Shown here piece by piece: positions 1 to 8,460 of a stretch of DNA of 50,088 nt (positions within the stretch are counted from its first letter, which is position 1; every line of letters begins with the position of its first letter). The notes under the pieces are model-generated. The model searched no databases. It saw only the letters and a program-made list of their open reading frames with translations, and was not told the origin of the DNA. Source of the DNA: an uncultured Flavobacteriales bacterium (GTDB lineage: Bacteria; Bacteroidota; Bacteroidia; Flavobacteriales; Schleiferiaceae); contig CALKDS010000019.1 of NCBI GenBank assembly GCA_938084135.1, positions 1 to 50,088 on the forward strand, in the 5' to 3' direction. Position numbers and translations under genes: made by a program.

Positions 1-1
1 T

Positions 2-2593
2 CTTGGAATCTCTATCGGTTCAGGATACACTGTAGGAACTTTTAATCCTTCAACATTTGTAAGATATCAGAATGAATATGGCCAAGGTTATGGTCCTTAT
101 TATGGTCCTGATACTATTAATGGAGTTTGGACTGAAGCAAAAATGACTGAATATGATGTAGATGGTGATGGGGTTATGGATATCGCTGATCCAACTGGAG
201 ATGATGCCTCTTATGGTATGAGATTTGATCCAAACCTTCAAAAATATGGTTGGAATTCACTTTTCCCTGAATTAAGCACATACCAAACATCACAAGCCCA
301 CGTTGCTGGAGCAAATGACCCAACAACATTCTGGGAGACTGCAGTGACAACTAACAATTCAGTAGCTGTTGATGGAGGAAGTGAAAACGGTACTTTTAGA
401 GTTAGCGCAACGCAATTCAGAACTTCTGGTATTTCTCCTAATTCTTCTTTAAAGAGAAACAATTTTTCTTTTAGTGGATCTCAAAACTTGAGTGATCGTC
501 TAACAGTTTCTACAACTGCAAGCTACATCAATCAAAGTGCTCAGGGACGAATGGGAACTGGTTATTCTAATAAGAATCCAAATCAGTCTTTCCGTCAATG
601 GTACAATGTTGGAGTAGATATGCAAGAGCAGAAAGCGGCTTATGAAGCAACTGGAAAAAATTTATCATGGAATGCATACGGTTACGGGGCAGCAAATCCT
701 ACAGCACCGCATTATTTTGACAATCCTTATTTCATGTCTTACGAAAATTACTCTAATGACTCTCGTGATCGTATCATGGGAAACATTATGACTAATTATA
801 AAATTAATGATTGGTTAGATTTCATGGGACGTGCCTCTGTAGATACTTACTCTGCAATTGAAGAAGAGCGCCAAGCAGTTGGTGGTGTTGATGTTCCAGG
901 TTATATTAGAAGAAACCGATCTGTATCTGAAACGAATATCGATTTAGTATTGACTGCAAATAAGAATTTTGGAGACTTTTCCTTCAACGGAAACTTAGGA
1001 TCTAATGTTCGTCGTAACGCAGTATCATCTATCTCTGCAGGAACTAACGGTGGACTTGTAGTCCCTGGAGTCTATGCGTTAAGCAATTCTACTAATGCTC
1101 CAGCAGCACCTAGTGAAAATGCTTATCAAGTGGGAGTAAATGGTTTATTTGCACGTGCTTCTTTAGGCTATAAAGATTATTTGTATGTCGATTTAACTGG
1201 ACGTCAAGACGTTTCTTCCACACTTCCTTCGGCTAATAATTCATTCTTCTATCCTTCAGCTACTGTTTCTTTAGTATTCTCTGAATTGTTAGATGCGGAT
1301 GCAATTAACTTTGGTAAATTCAGAGCTAATTATGCTCAGGTTGGTGCTGATGCTCCAGCACAGGCTTTAGCAAATGCTTACAATATGGGTACTCCCTTTG
1401 GAAGTGCAAATTTAGCATCTGCTCCAAGTACCAATGCAAATGCTAGTCTTTTACCTGAGAGCACCACATCTACTGAATTAGGTTTGGAAATGATGTTGTT
1501 TGATAATCGTGTTGGTTTTGATCTTTCATATTATGACCAAACTTCATCTAACCAGATTATGCCTGCAAGAGTTTCATCTACTACAGGTTCTATCTTCAAG
1601 TATGTGAACGCGGGTGTAATTAACAATGCTGGTATTGAGGCTTCTGTTAATTTGACTCCTGTTCGTACAAAGGATTTCGAATGGAATATCAACGTAAACT
1701 ATACACGAAATAGAAGCCAGGTTGTTTCTTTATTCGAAGGTGCTGAGAATTTACAGCTTGCTGGGGTTCAAGGTGGTATAACCATTGAAGCTCGTCCGGG
1801 ACAGGCTTATGGAGTTATCTACGGTACTTCTCACGAGAGAGATGCTGAAGGTCGCCCAATTGTCTATGACAACGTTACCTATTCTAGAGGTCGCGGAGGC
1901 GGTGTTAGATACTTGCGAGGTGAGAAAGATGTCTTAGGAGATATCAATCCTGATTGGTATGGTGGACTGAATAACTCTTTCCGTTACAAGAATTGGACAG
2001 CGAGCGCTTTATTAGATATGCAATGGGGTGGAAGTTTCTTCTCATTGGATACATATTATGGTTATGCAACTGGTGTTTATGACCTAACTGCTGGAGATAA
2101 TGCTGATGGAAATCCTATTCGTAACTCTATCTATGACCCAGCATATAGGCATGGCAATGGTGAAGCTGGAGGATTAAAGATGACAGGTGTTTCTTATTGG
2201 GATGGCTCTGTTGATGCCGACGGCAACAATGACTACAGCGGTAATACTGTTGATGTAGATGCTAACGGTGATGCCCTTTATGGTGATATGAGTTTTTACA
2301 GCAATGTTCTTGGATACTCAAGAGGTGTTGGTGAATATCACGTTTGGGATGCTTCATACATTAAGCTTCGTGAAGTTGCTTTGCAATACAGCGTTCCCTC
2401 TGATCTTTTAGGACAAACTGGTATTAAGGGATTAGATATTTCATTGGTAGGTCGCAATTTGGCTATCCTTTGGAAAGCAAATCCATATTCTGATCCTGAA
2501 GCAGGTTTATCTGCTGGAAACATACAGGGTAATCAGTCTGGTGCTTATCCTGCAGTTCGCGAGGTTGGCGTAAAAGTTAATTTGAAATTTTAA
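2..2593 (+). CDS. SusC/RagA-type TonB-dependent outer-membrane transporter, 5'-truncated by the window edge
   Basis: The frame is open from base 2 to a TAA at 2591-2593, giving 863 residues without a start, so the N-terminal signal, carboxypeptidase-like domain and plug lie upstream of the window. What remains is the C-terminal barrel: alternating aromatic/hydrophobic strands, the GDINPDWYGGL segment typical of SusC barrels, and a last strand VKVNLKF ending in Phe, as expected for BAM-inserted proteins. Such proteins import oligosaccharides or peptides with a SusD lid, which is encoded 12 bases downstream. Two acidic loops resemble Ca2+-binding EF-hand loops: DVDGDGVMDIAD (bases 155-190) and a stretch ending DVDANGDALYGD (bases 2213-2287). 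The family is clear; the substrate cannot be read. The ATG at 143 is internal and is not the start. Confidence 0.93.
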   Translation, partial: LGISIGSGYTVGTFNPSTFVRYQNEYGQGYGPYYGPDTINGVWTEAKMTEYDVDGDGVMDIADPTGDDASYGMRFDPNLQKYGWNSLFPELSTYQTSQAHVAGANDPTTFWETAVTTNNSVAVDGGSENGTFRVSATQFRTSGISPNSSLKRNNFSFSGSQNLSDRLTVSTTASYINQSAQGRMGTGYSNKNPNQSFRQWYNVGVDMQEQKAAYEATGKNLSWNAYGYGAANPTAPHYFDNPYFMSYENYSNDSRDRIMGNIMTNYKINDWLDFMGRASVDTYSAIEEERQAVGGVDVPGYIRRNRSVSETNIDLVLTANKNFGDFSFNGNLGSNVRRNAVSSISAGTNGGLVVPGVYALSNSTNAPAAPSENAYQVGVNGLFARASLGYKDYLYVDLTGRQDVSSTLPSANNSFFYPSATVSLVFSELLDADAINFGKFRANYAQVGADAPAQALANAYNMGTPFGSANLASAPSTNANASLLPESTTSTELGLEMMLFDNRVGFDLSYYDQTSSNQIMPARVSSTTGSIFKYVNAGVINNAGIEASVNLTPVRTKDFEWNINVNYTRNRSQVVSLFEGAENLQLAGVQGGITIEARPGQAYGVIYGTSHERDAEGRPIVYDNVTYSRGRGGGVRYLRGEKDVLGDINPDWYGGLNNSFRYKNWTASALLDMQWGGSFFSLDTYYGYATGVYDLTAGDNADGNPIRNSIYDPAYRHGNGEAGGLKMTGVSYWDGSVDADGNNDYSGNTVDVDANGDALYGDMSFYSNVLGYSRGVGEYHVWDASYIKLREVALQYSVPSDLLGQTGIKGLDISLVGRNLAILWKANPYSDPEAGLSAGNIQGNQSGAYPAVREVGVKVNLKF

Positions 2594-2605
2594 TAAATAA
2601 GAAGC

Positions 2606-4015
2606 ATGAAAAAATTATTTACTGCAGCAAGTGCTGCACTGCTTATTGCCTCTTGTACTAGTGACCTTTCGAGTTTGAATGAGAATTCAAAAGCTCCGGT
2701 TCAAGTACCTGCTGGTACTCTCATTGCGAATGCTACTGTGGACCTATCGGACTACTTAGCTTCTGTCAATGTAAACCTCAACAACTTTACGTTGTGGTCT
2801 CAACACTGGACTCAAACAACTTATACGGATGAATCCAATTATATGTACAATCAACGTGATGTGAATGGTAATACTTTTGATGAGTTATATGCCAACGTTC
2901 TCAGAGATTTACAAGATGCGAAGGGATTGATTGAGGCTGATGCTGGTCTCCAGCCGCAGATCAAGGCAAATCAATTGGCAATTGCAGATCTTTTACAGGT
3001 CTACACTTATCATGTTTTAGTTGATATTCATAATGATGTTCCTTATTCTGAGGCACTTGGCGATGATGTTACTCCAAAGTATGATGCCGCTGCCGGAATC
3101 TATACGGATTTAGTTGCTAGAATTCTTACTGCGCATAGCACTTTAGCTGGCGATAACGGTTTAGGTTCCTTTGACCTAGTCTATGGTGGAGATGCGAATG
3201 CATGGAAAAAGTTCGCAGCATCACTAGCTCTGAAGCTTGCTGTGCGCGCTGCAGATGTTGATGCTACTGCTCAAACAGTTGCTGAAACTGCTGCTGGTGC
3301 TGGCGTGTTCACTTCTAGTGCTGACAACGCTTCTATGAGTTATACTTCATCACCTCCTCATACCAATCCTTTATGGGATGATTTGGTGCAGTCAGGTCGT
3401 ACAGACTTCTGTGCATCGAATACCATTGCAGGTATTATGAATGGTCTTGTAGATCCACGAAGAGGGGTTTATTTCCGAAACCTTGATTCAGTAGGTGATC
3501 TAATGGGCGGTGTTTACGGCCAGAACTCGGCTTACAATACTCATTCTCAACCTGGTGACGCTGTTGAAGTTCCTACATTGGCAGCACACTTTTTGAGTTT
3601 TTCAGAAGTTAGTTTTTTGCTAGCGGATGCAGCTCAGAGAGGTTGGAATGTCGTTGGAACGGCAGGAGAGCACTATGCGAATGGAGTTAATGCATCTATG
3701 GCCCAATGGGGTGTTTCAAGTGCAGAGGCTGCTACATATTTGGCTCAAACTACTGTAGCATGGGATCCTACAGTATGGAAAGAGCGTATTGGTGTTCAAA
3801 AATGGCTTGCTATGTATATGAGAGGTAATGAAGCATACAATACTATTCGTACATATGACCATCCTACTTTGAATATCGCAGATGTTGCTCAGCGACCTGT
3901 TCCAAACCGTATGAGCTATGGTGTTGATGAGTATTCATTAAATACTACAAATGTTGAAGCTGCCAATGGCGGAAGCGACGCAGATACTGATAAGGTATTC
4001 TGGGACGTCAATTAA
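2606..4015 (+). CDS. SusD-like nutrient-binding outer-membrane lipoprotein
   Basis: This 469-residue protein has a lipoprotein signal peptide with lipobox IASC (Cys17). The rest is a helical, TPR-like body with SusD-type features: an N-terminal segment rich in Asn/Trp/Tyr (LWSQHWTQTTYTDESN), helices around DLQDAKGL and LAIADLLQVYTYH, and a C-terminal YMRGNEAYNTIRTYDHP region like that of the SusD_like_2 group. It starts 12 bases after the SusC stop, so the two are almost certainly co-transcribed and form a transporter-lid pair on the cell surface. A strong terminator follows at 4036-4065, so no other utilisation enzymes follow in this operon. The ligand (glycan or peptide) is unknown. Confidence 0.9.
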   Translation: MKKLFTAASAALLIASCTSDLSSLNENSKAPVQVPAGTLIANATVDLSDYLASVNVNLNNFTLWSQHWTQTTYTDESNYMYNQRDVNGNTFDELYANVLRDLQDAKGLIEADAGLQPQIKANQLAIADLLQVYTYHVLVDIHNDVPYSEALGDDVTPKYDAAAGIYTDLVARILTAHSTLAGDNGLGSFDLVYGGDANAWKKFAASLALKLAVRAADVDATAQTVAETAAGAGVFTSSADNASMSYTSSPPHTNPLWDDLVQSGRTDFCASNTIAGIMNGLVDPRRGVYFRNLDSVGDLMGGVYGQNSAYNTHSQPGDAVEVPTLAAHFLSFSEVSFLLADAAQRGWNVVGTAGEHYANGVNASMAQWGVSSAEAATYLAQTTVAWDPTVWKERIGVQKWLAMYMRGNEAYNTIRTYDHPTLNIADVAQRPVPNRMSYGVDEYSLNTTNVEAANGGSDADTDKVFWDVN

Positions 4016-4035
4016 TATTTGAAAAGTTAAGCAAT

Positions 4036-4065
4036 AAACCGCCCTGGAGACAGGGCGGTTTTTTT
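4036..4065 (+). terminator. Intrinsic terminator of the susCD operon
   Basis: A perfect stem of at least 10 base pairs (AACCGCCCTG / CAGGGCGGTT) with a GAGA tetraloop is followed directly by a run of T. It lies 21 bases after the SusD stop codon. This is the clearest Rho-independent terminator in the window. Confidence 0.93.
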
Positions 4066-4072
4066 GTTTAAA

Positions 4073-4100
4073 GCAAAAAAACACCCATATTATAGGTGTT
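4073..4100 (-). terminator. Probable intrinsic terminator of the lpx-efp operon
   Basis: Read on the minus strand, AACACC and GGTGTT pair across a 9-base AT-rich loop and are followed by six T residues. It sits 25 bases beyond the efp stop codon. The stem is short (6 bp) but placement and T-run fit. It stands back to back with the susCD terminator, insulating the convergent operons. Confidence 0.65.
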
Positions 4101-4125
4101 ATGATTTAATTCGAAAGTTGTTTAT

Positions 4126-4689
4126 TTACTTGGCTCTTTCTTTATAAGTGCCATCTGCTGTATGAACTACTATTTTTTCTCCTATTTCAATAAATAACGG
4201 CACTCTAATTTCAGTTCCCGTTTCTAGCGTAGCTAGTTTTAATGTGTTTGTGGCAGTATTTCCTTTCATTCCTGGTTCCGTATATTTTATTTCTAAAATA
4301 ACAGTGCTGGGGAGCTCTACTCTAAGAGCTCGATCTTCATCAGCATGAAATAAAACCATGCACTCCATTCCATCTTTTAAAAAGTCTGGAGCATTTATAA
4401 CTTCTTTAGGCATTTCAAATTGCTCGTATGTCTCAACATTCATGAAATGATAGCCATTGGGATCATTATATAAAAATTGATAAGTTCGATACTCAATATT
4501 TATGTCTTCAAGCTTAGCTCCACTGGGAAAGGTATGTTCTAATACTCTTCCATCGTTTAAGTTGCGAAGTTTAGTTCTAACGAATGCTGCTCCTTTACCG
4601 GGCTTAACGTGCAAGAACTCTATAATTTGATATGGAGCATGATTAAAGTGAATACACAGTCCATTTTTGATATCTGACGTAGAAGCCAT
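4126..4689 (-). CDS. efp: Translation elongation factor P
   Basis: The 187-residue length and full-length match to the three-domain EF-P fold (KOW-like N-domain, two OB domains) are clear. The loop VKPGKGAAFVRTKLRNL carries the tip lysine (Lys32, equivalent to E. coli Lys34) that sits near the peptidyl-transferase centre. EF-P rescues ribosomes stalled at polyproline. It is the last gene of the minus-strand lipid A operon, 21 bases after the ABC ATPase gene, and is followed by a probable terminator. No EpmA/B-type modification genes are visible in the window. The location beside lpxA is, from memory, common in Bacteroidota. Confidence 0.95.
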   Translation of the reverse strand: MASTSDIKNGLCIHFNHAPYQIIEFLHVKPGKGAAFVRTKLRNLNDGRVLEHTFPSGAKLEDINIEYRTYQFLYNDPNGYHFMNVETYEQFEMPKEVINAPDFLKDGMECMVLFHADEDRALRVELPSTVILEIKYTEPGMKGNTATNTLKLATLETGTEIRVPLFIEIGEKIVVHTADGTYKERAK

Positions 4690-4710
4690 AATTAATAGTA
4701 ATTGTTTTTA

Positions 4711-5337
4711 CTAAGGTACAAAGGTCTTTCCCGAAGGCAGATAATAGGAAGTGCAGTTATATGTTTCTTCCTGTCTATGATTTGATGCTACAATCAGAAT
4801 GCGATCATTAAATTCGGTTGATGGGGATAAATTCGAGGAAAGACATTCTTGATACCACTTTATGCCTTCCGTGTCTAAATGACTTGTTGGCTCATCTAAA
4901 AGAAGCAGAGGAGAATTACTGAAAATACTTAACGCTAATTTTACTCGCTGTTTCATTCCACTGGAAAATGAGCCTAACGGTTTATTTAAGTCATTTGAAG
5001 CAATGCCTATCTCATGGATTGAATTACCCGGCCGCAAGGGCTTTAATGAATTATGATAATTAAAGTGCTCTTTGATAGTAAATTTTTTAAATAAGTTTAG
5101 ATCTGGACCACAATAACTACTTTTTTGTGATAAATTTTCTTCTGTAATGCCAGATATCATGATTTTCCCTGAGCTAGGTGATAATTGTCCAGATAGCAAT
5201 TTCAAAAAAGTGCTTTTCCCTGATCCATTATTGCCAAATATTCCAATGCGGGAATCAGATTCCCATTTTACATTCCATTCAGGAATAACTTCTTTTGTCC
5301 CAAATAACTTGCTTAAACTTATTAATTCTAGCGCCAT
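4711..5337 (-). CDS. Orphan ABC transporter ATP-binding protein in the lipid A operon
   Basis: This is a single nucleotide-binding domain of 208 residues: Walker A GNNGSGKST (35-43), signature SSGMKQR (125-131), Walker B LLLLDEP (144-150) and switch His187. The position where a Q-loop glutamine is expected reads SYCGPDLNLF, with no obvious Gln. No membrane segments are present and no permease gene is adjacent. It starts two bases after the lpxA stop codon and is followed by efp, so it is translated with the lipid A genes. It may power an exporter encoded elsewhere or have a non-transport role. The ATPase fold is certain; the function is not known. Confidence 0.85.
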   Translation of the reverse strand: MALELISLSKLFGTKEVIPEWNVKWESDSRIGIFGNNGSGKSTFLKLLSGQLSPSSGKIMISGITEENLSQKSSYCGPDLNLFKKFTIKEHFNYHNSLKPLRPGNSIHEIGIASNDLNKPLGSFSSGMKQRVKLALSIFSNSPLLLLDEPTSHLDTEGIKWYQECLSSNLSPSTEFNDRILIVASNHRQEETYNCTSYYLPSGKTFVP

Positions 5338-5339
5338 TG

Positions 5340-6113
5340 TTAAAGATTCTTAACAATACCGCGGTCAGAGGCAAGTAGAAATTTTAAAATGTCTGTTCTT
5401 TCAGGACTCTCATTTACTTCAATTTCGATTTGACTAATAGCTTGAGTAGTATTCAATCCACTTTGATAAACTAATCGATACGTATGGTGAATCTCTTCAA
5501 TCCTTGCGTTTTTATATCCTCTTCGCCTGAGGCCCAAAACATTCACTCCCTCATAGGATAATGGCTCTCTTGCTACTGTTATAAATGGAGGAATATCTTT
5601 TCTTACCAAAGAGCCACCTCCAACCATCACATGGGGACCGACTTTTACGAACTGGTGTATAGCTGATAAACCGCCAATAATCGACCAATCTCCGATTTCT
5701 ACATGTCCTGCAAGAGCGACATTATTGACCAGAATTACATGATCAGAAATTATACAGTCATGGGCAATATGGACATTGGCCATAATGAGACATTCTCTGC
5801 CAATAATCGTTTTTCCAAATGCTTTGGTTCCACGATTGATGGTCGCATTCTCTCGGATTGTGGTATTATCTCCAATTACAACAAGACTCTCCTCTCCATC
5901 AAACTTTAGATCTTGCGGGATTCCTCCGACCACTGCTCCCTGAAATACTCTGCAGTTTTTCCCTAGACGGGTACCGGATAATATACATGCATGACTAGAG
6001 ATTATGGACCCTTCTCCAATTTCAACGTCAGCTTCAATAACTGCAAACGGATCTACAGTTATATTTCCCGCTAATTTTGCCTCAGGATGAACAGATGCTA
6101 GATTTGAAATCAC
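5340..6113 (-). CDS. lpxA: UDP-N-acetylglucosamine O-acyltransferase
   Basis: LpxA transfers a 3-hydroxyacyl chain from acyl-ACP to UDP-GlcNAc, the first step of lipid A synthesis, in the cytoplasm. The 257-residue protein shows the left-handed beta-helix hexapeptide pattern through about residue 190, then a helical C-terminal domain. The catalytic segment NVHIAHDC places His118 at the position of E. coli His125; GGIPQDLKF and INRGT are also typical. It follows the lpxC-fabZ gene by five bases in a tight operon lpxD - lpxC/fabZ - lpxA. No anomaly seen. Confidence 0.96.
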   Translation of the reverse strand: MISNLASVHPEAKLAGNITVDPFAVIEADVEIGEGSIISSHACILSGTRLGKNCRVFQGAVVGGIPQDLKFDGEESLVVIGDNTTIRENATINRGTKAFGKTIIGRECLIMANVHIAHDCIISDHVILVNNVALAGHVEIGDWSIIGGLSAIHQFVKVGPHVMVGGGSLVRKDIPPFITVAREPLSYEGVNVLGLRRRGYKNARIEEIHHTYRLVYQSGLNTTQAISQIEIEVNESPERTDILKFLLASDRGIVKNL

Positions 6114-6118
6114 GTCAA

Positions 6119-7498
6119 CTATTTTTCTTTTGTTATTAGTGCTGTAAAAAATCCTTCAGAAACTAATTTTTCACCAACATATGCCCTTCCTTTCATTTGA
6201 ACTATTCCTCTTCGAATAGGGGCAGTGAGCTCGAGATGGAAAATAAGTGTATCTCCAGGAACAACCTTTGCCTTGAATTTTACTTCATCCATTTTTAAGA
6301 AATAGGTGAGGTAGTTTTCTGGGTCTTGAACTGTGCTTAATGCTAGAATTCCACCTACTTGAGCCATTGCTTCCAACTGGAGTACTCCCGGCATTACAGG
6401 GGATCCCGGAAAATGTCCTGCAAAAAAAGGTTCATTCATAGTTATCGCTTTTACCCCAATAATGTCAGTCTCAGATAATGCAACGACCTTATCAACTAAT
6501 AGAAATGGAGGTCGATGAGGTATAATTGACATTATTTTGGTCACGTCCATAATTGGAGTCGAATCTAAACTGTAGGTGGGTATTTTCTTATTTTTAACAG
6601 CTTCTTTCATGATTTTTTGTGCTAACAATGTATTTATTTTGTGTCCGGGTTTAAATGTACGAATCTCAGCCATTATAGGCTGCCCTATAAGTGCTATATC
6701 TCCTATCAGGTCTAATAATTTATGAGTTGCGGGTTCATTTTTTGATCTATAAGATGTCAACGGCAATGCTCCTACATCATCTCTTCGCTCCAGAGGAATG
6801 CCAACAAAATCTTCCAAACCTTTCCATTCTTGATCTTTCATGACCTTATCAATGACAATTATTCCTGCTCCAGGGTTGGCTCCTTTGAGAAGGCCTCGAT
6901 GTAAAAGCGGAGTTAAATGTGAAGCAAGTGTAAATGTTCTGGCATATGAAACTTTGGTCTCGTAATCATCTTCATAGAGGAAACTAGCCTTTGAGGACCC
7001 AATGGCTTGTTCATCATGACTAAGTTCGACATGAAATTTTGGACTCAAAGACGGGATAGCCTCAGCCCATGCTCCTGTTAATTCATCTTCAACTCGAATT
7101 TTTCGCTTTATTTTTAATCCAAACATCAGATTTTTTGCTTGAATTTTTCCTGCAGTATTTATAGCCTTCATCCAGGGTAAAGAGCTTCCATCTAAAATTG
7201 GAATTTCGCTGTTGGATAACTCAATGTGGGCATCATAAATATGAGAACCATAAAGAGCAGAAAGCAAATGCTCAGCAGTATGAGCAGTTGTGCTACCATT
7301 GGAAAGTGTCGTTCGACGTTCTGTATCACTAACAACTTTGGGGCTTATTTTTAGAATATCAGAATTAGGTAAGTCTAGTCTTTTTAGAGTATACCCATGT
7401 CCTGTTTCTCCGGGGTGTACTGTTACGGTGGTCTCAACACCAGTATGTATTCCTTTGCCAGATACCTTAAAAGATTTAGATAATGCGCAGTTATTCAC
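6119..7498 (-). CDS. lpxC-fabZ: Fused LpxC deacetylase / FabZ dehydratase
   Basis: Two enzymes are joined in 459 residues. Residues 1 to about 305 are LpxC, the zinc UDP-3-O-acyl-GlcNAc deacetylase that commits to lipid A: HTAEHLLSAL with His77, HKLLDLIGD with His259 and Asp263 as zinc ligands, and GHKIN with His286. Residues from about 315 to the end are FabZ, the (3R)-hydroxyacyl-ACP dehydratase: GHFPGSPVMPGVLQLEAMAQ with catalytic His362 and Glu376. The two compete for hydroxyacyl-ACP, so the fusion ties membrane phospholipid and lipid A supply together. The fusion is well known in Bacteroidota. The start overlaps the lpxD stop by four bases, indicating coupled translation. Confidence 0.96.
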   Translation of the reverse strand: MNNCALSKSFKVSGKGIHTGVETTVTVHPGETGHGYTLKRLDLPNSDILKISPKVVSDTERRTTLSNGSTTAHTAEHLLSALYGSHIYDAHIELSNSEIPILDGSSLPWMKAINTAGKIQAKNLMFGLKIKRKIRVEDELTGAWAEAIPSLSPKFHVELSHDEQAIGSSKASFLYEDDYETKVSYARTFTLASHLTPLLHRGLLKGANPGAGIIVIDKVMKDQEWKGLEDFVGIPLERRDDVGALPLTSYRSKNEPATHKLLDLIGDIALIGQPIMAEIRTFKPGHKINTLLAQKIMKEAVKNKKIPTYSLDSTPIMDVTKIMSIIPHRPPFLLVDKVVALSETDIIGVKAITMNEPFFAGHFPGSPVMPGVLQLEAMAQVGGILALSTVQDPENYLTYFLKMDEVKFKAKVVPGDTLIFHLELTAPIRRGIVQMKGRAYVGEKLVSEGFFTALITKEK

Positions 7499-8460
7499 CT
7501 TTTACTTTTCATATTTGAGGCTGCAAATTTGCGACGAAATTTTGAAGCATCAATGGCAGGACTTCCCATGATTGTTTTTCCTTTTTCGACGTTTTTATGA
7601 ACTCCACTTTTTGCACCTATTCTTACAAAGTCACCAATTTCTATATGTCCAGCAATTCCTACTTGTCCACCAATTTGAACATGGTTTCCAATAACACAAG
7701 ACCCTGCAATTCCCACCTGGCCCGCTAGCACACAGCCAACTCCTATTTGAACATTATGTCCGATTTGACATAGATTATCAAGTTTTGTGCCTGCTCCTAT
7801 TAGCGTTGCACCAACAACTGCTCTGTCAATGCATGAGTTTGCACCAATTTCTACATTTTCGTTTATGATTACATGGCCAATATGTGATATTTTTTGAAGT
7901 GATGTTTCAGGTAATTGCGGCAGCGCAAATCCAAATCCGTCTGCGCCAATAATTACACCAGAATGGAGTATGGAATTGTCTCCAATTTTTGAATTTGGAT
8001 ATATCGTGACATTAGGATGGATAATCACATTTTTACCGATAATTGAATTTGCTCCAATTATCACTCCAGGTGCAATCTTAGCTGTTTCATGTATTGAGGC
8101 ACTTTTTGAAATGGCTTCATTCGACCAGAATACTTTTTCTCCGAATTTTAAAAGTAACTTTCCCCAAGCACTGTACGGGTTATCCACTCGTAAGCAAATA
8201 GAATTAAAATTTTCAGGACAATCTTGTTTTTGGCTGATAATGACAACTGATGCCTTTGTGTCTTTTAATTTTTTTGAATATGAACCATTAGCAAGAAAAG
8301 TAATTCCTCCTGGCTCTCCTGGAGATAGCGTGCAAAAGGATGTTATTTCAATATCATCGCCCAAATATTCTGCACCAATAGCTTTTGCTAATATTGAGAC
8401 ATTTACTGATTTAATTGGAGTTGCTGTTAATCTGTCCATTTTATTTCTTTTGGCCAACAC
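7495..8460 (-). CDS. lpxD: UDP-3-O-acylglucosamine N-acyltransferase
   Basis: LpxD adds the second hydroxyacyl chain to UDP-acyl-GlcN. The 321 residues comprise an N-terminal substrate-binding domain (about 18-110), a hexapeptide-repeat beta-helix (about 120-300) and a short C-terminal tail. The catalytic histidine is His235 in CQIGHNVQIG. The first codon at 8460 overlaps the preceding HD gene by 34 bases; an in-frame ATG at 8439 (MDRLTATP) reduces the overlap to 13 bases and may be the true start. The stop overlaps the lpxC-fabZ start by four bases. The operon order lpxD - lpxC/fabZ - lpxA follows the usual Bacteroidota arrangement. Confidence 0.95.
   Translation of the reverse strand: MLAKRNKMDRLTATPIKSVNVSILAKAIGAEYLGDDIEITSFCTLSPGEPGGITFLANGSYSKKLKDTKASVVIISQKQDCPENFNSICLRVDNPYSAWGKLLLKFGEKVFWSNEAISKSASIHETAKIAPGVIIGANSIIGKNVIIHPNVTIYPNSKIGDNSILHSGVIIGADGFGFALPQLPETSLQKISHIGHVIINENVEIGANSCIDRAVVGATLIGAGTKLDNLCQIGHNVQIGVGCVLAGQVGIAGSCVIGNHVQIGGQVGIAGHIEIGDFVRIGAKSGVHKNVEKGKTIMGSPAIDASKFRRKFAASNMKSKR

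Noticed and set aside
143-2593. ATG at 143 as start of the SusC gene
   Set aside because: The frame is open and SusC-like back to base 2, so the gene is cut by the window edge and this Met is internal.
6119-7498. LpxC-FabZ fusion as a novelty
   Set aside because: The fusion is an established feature of Bacteroidota, so it is annotated but not reported as new.
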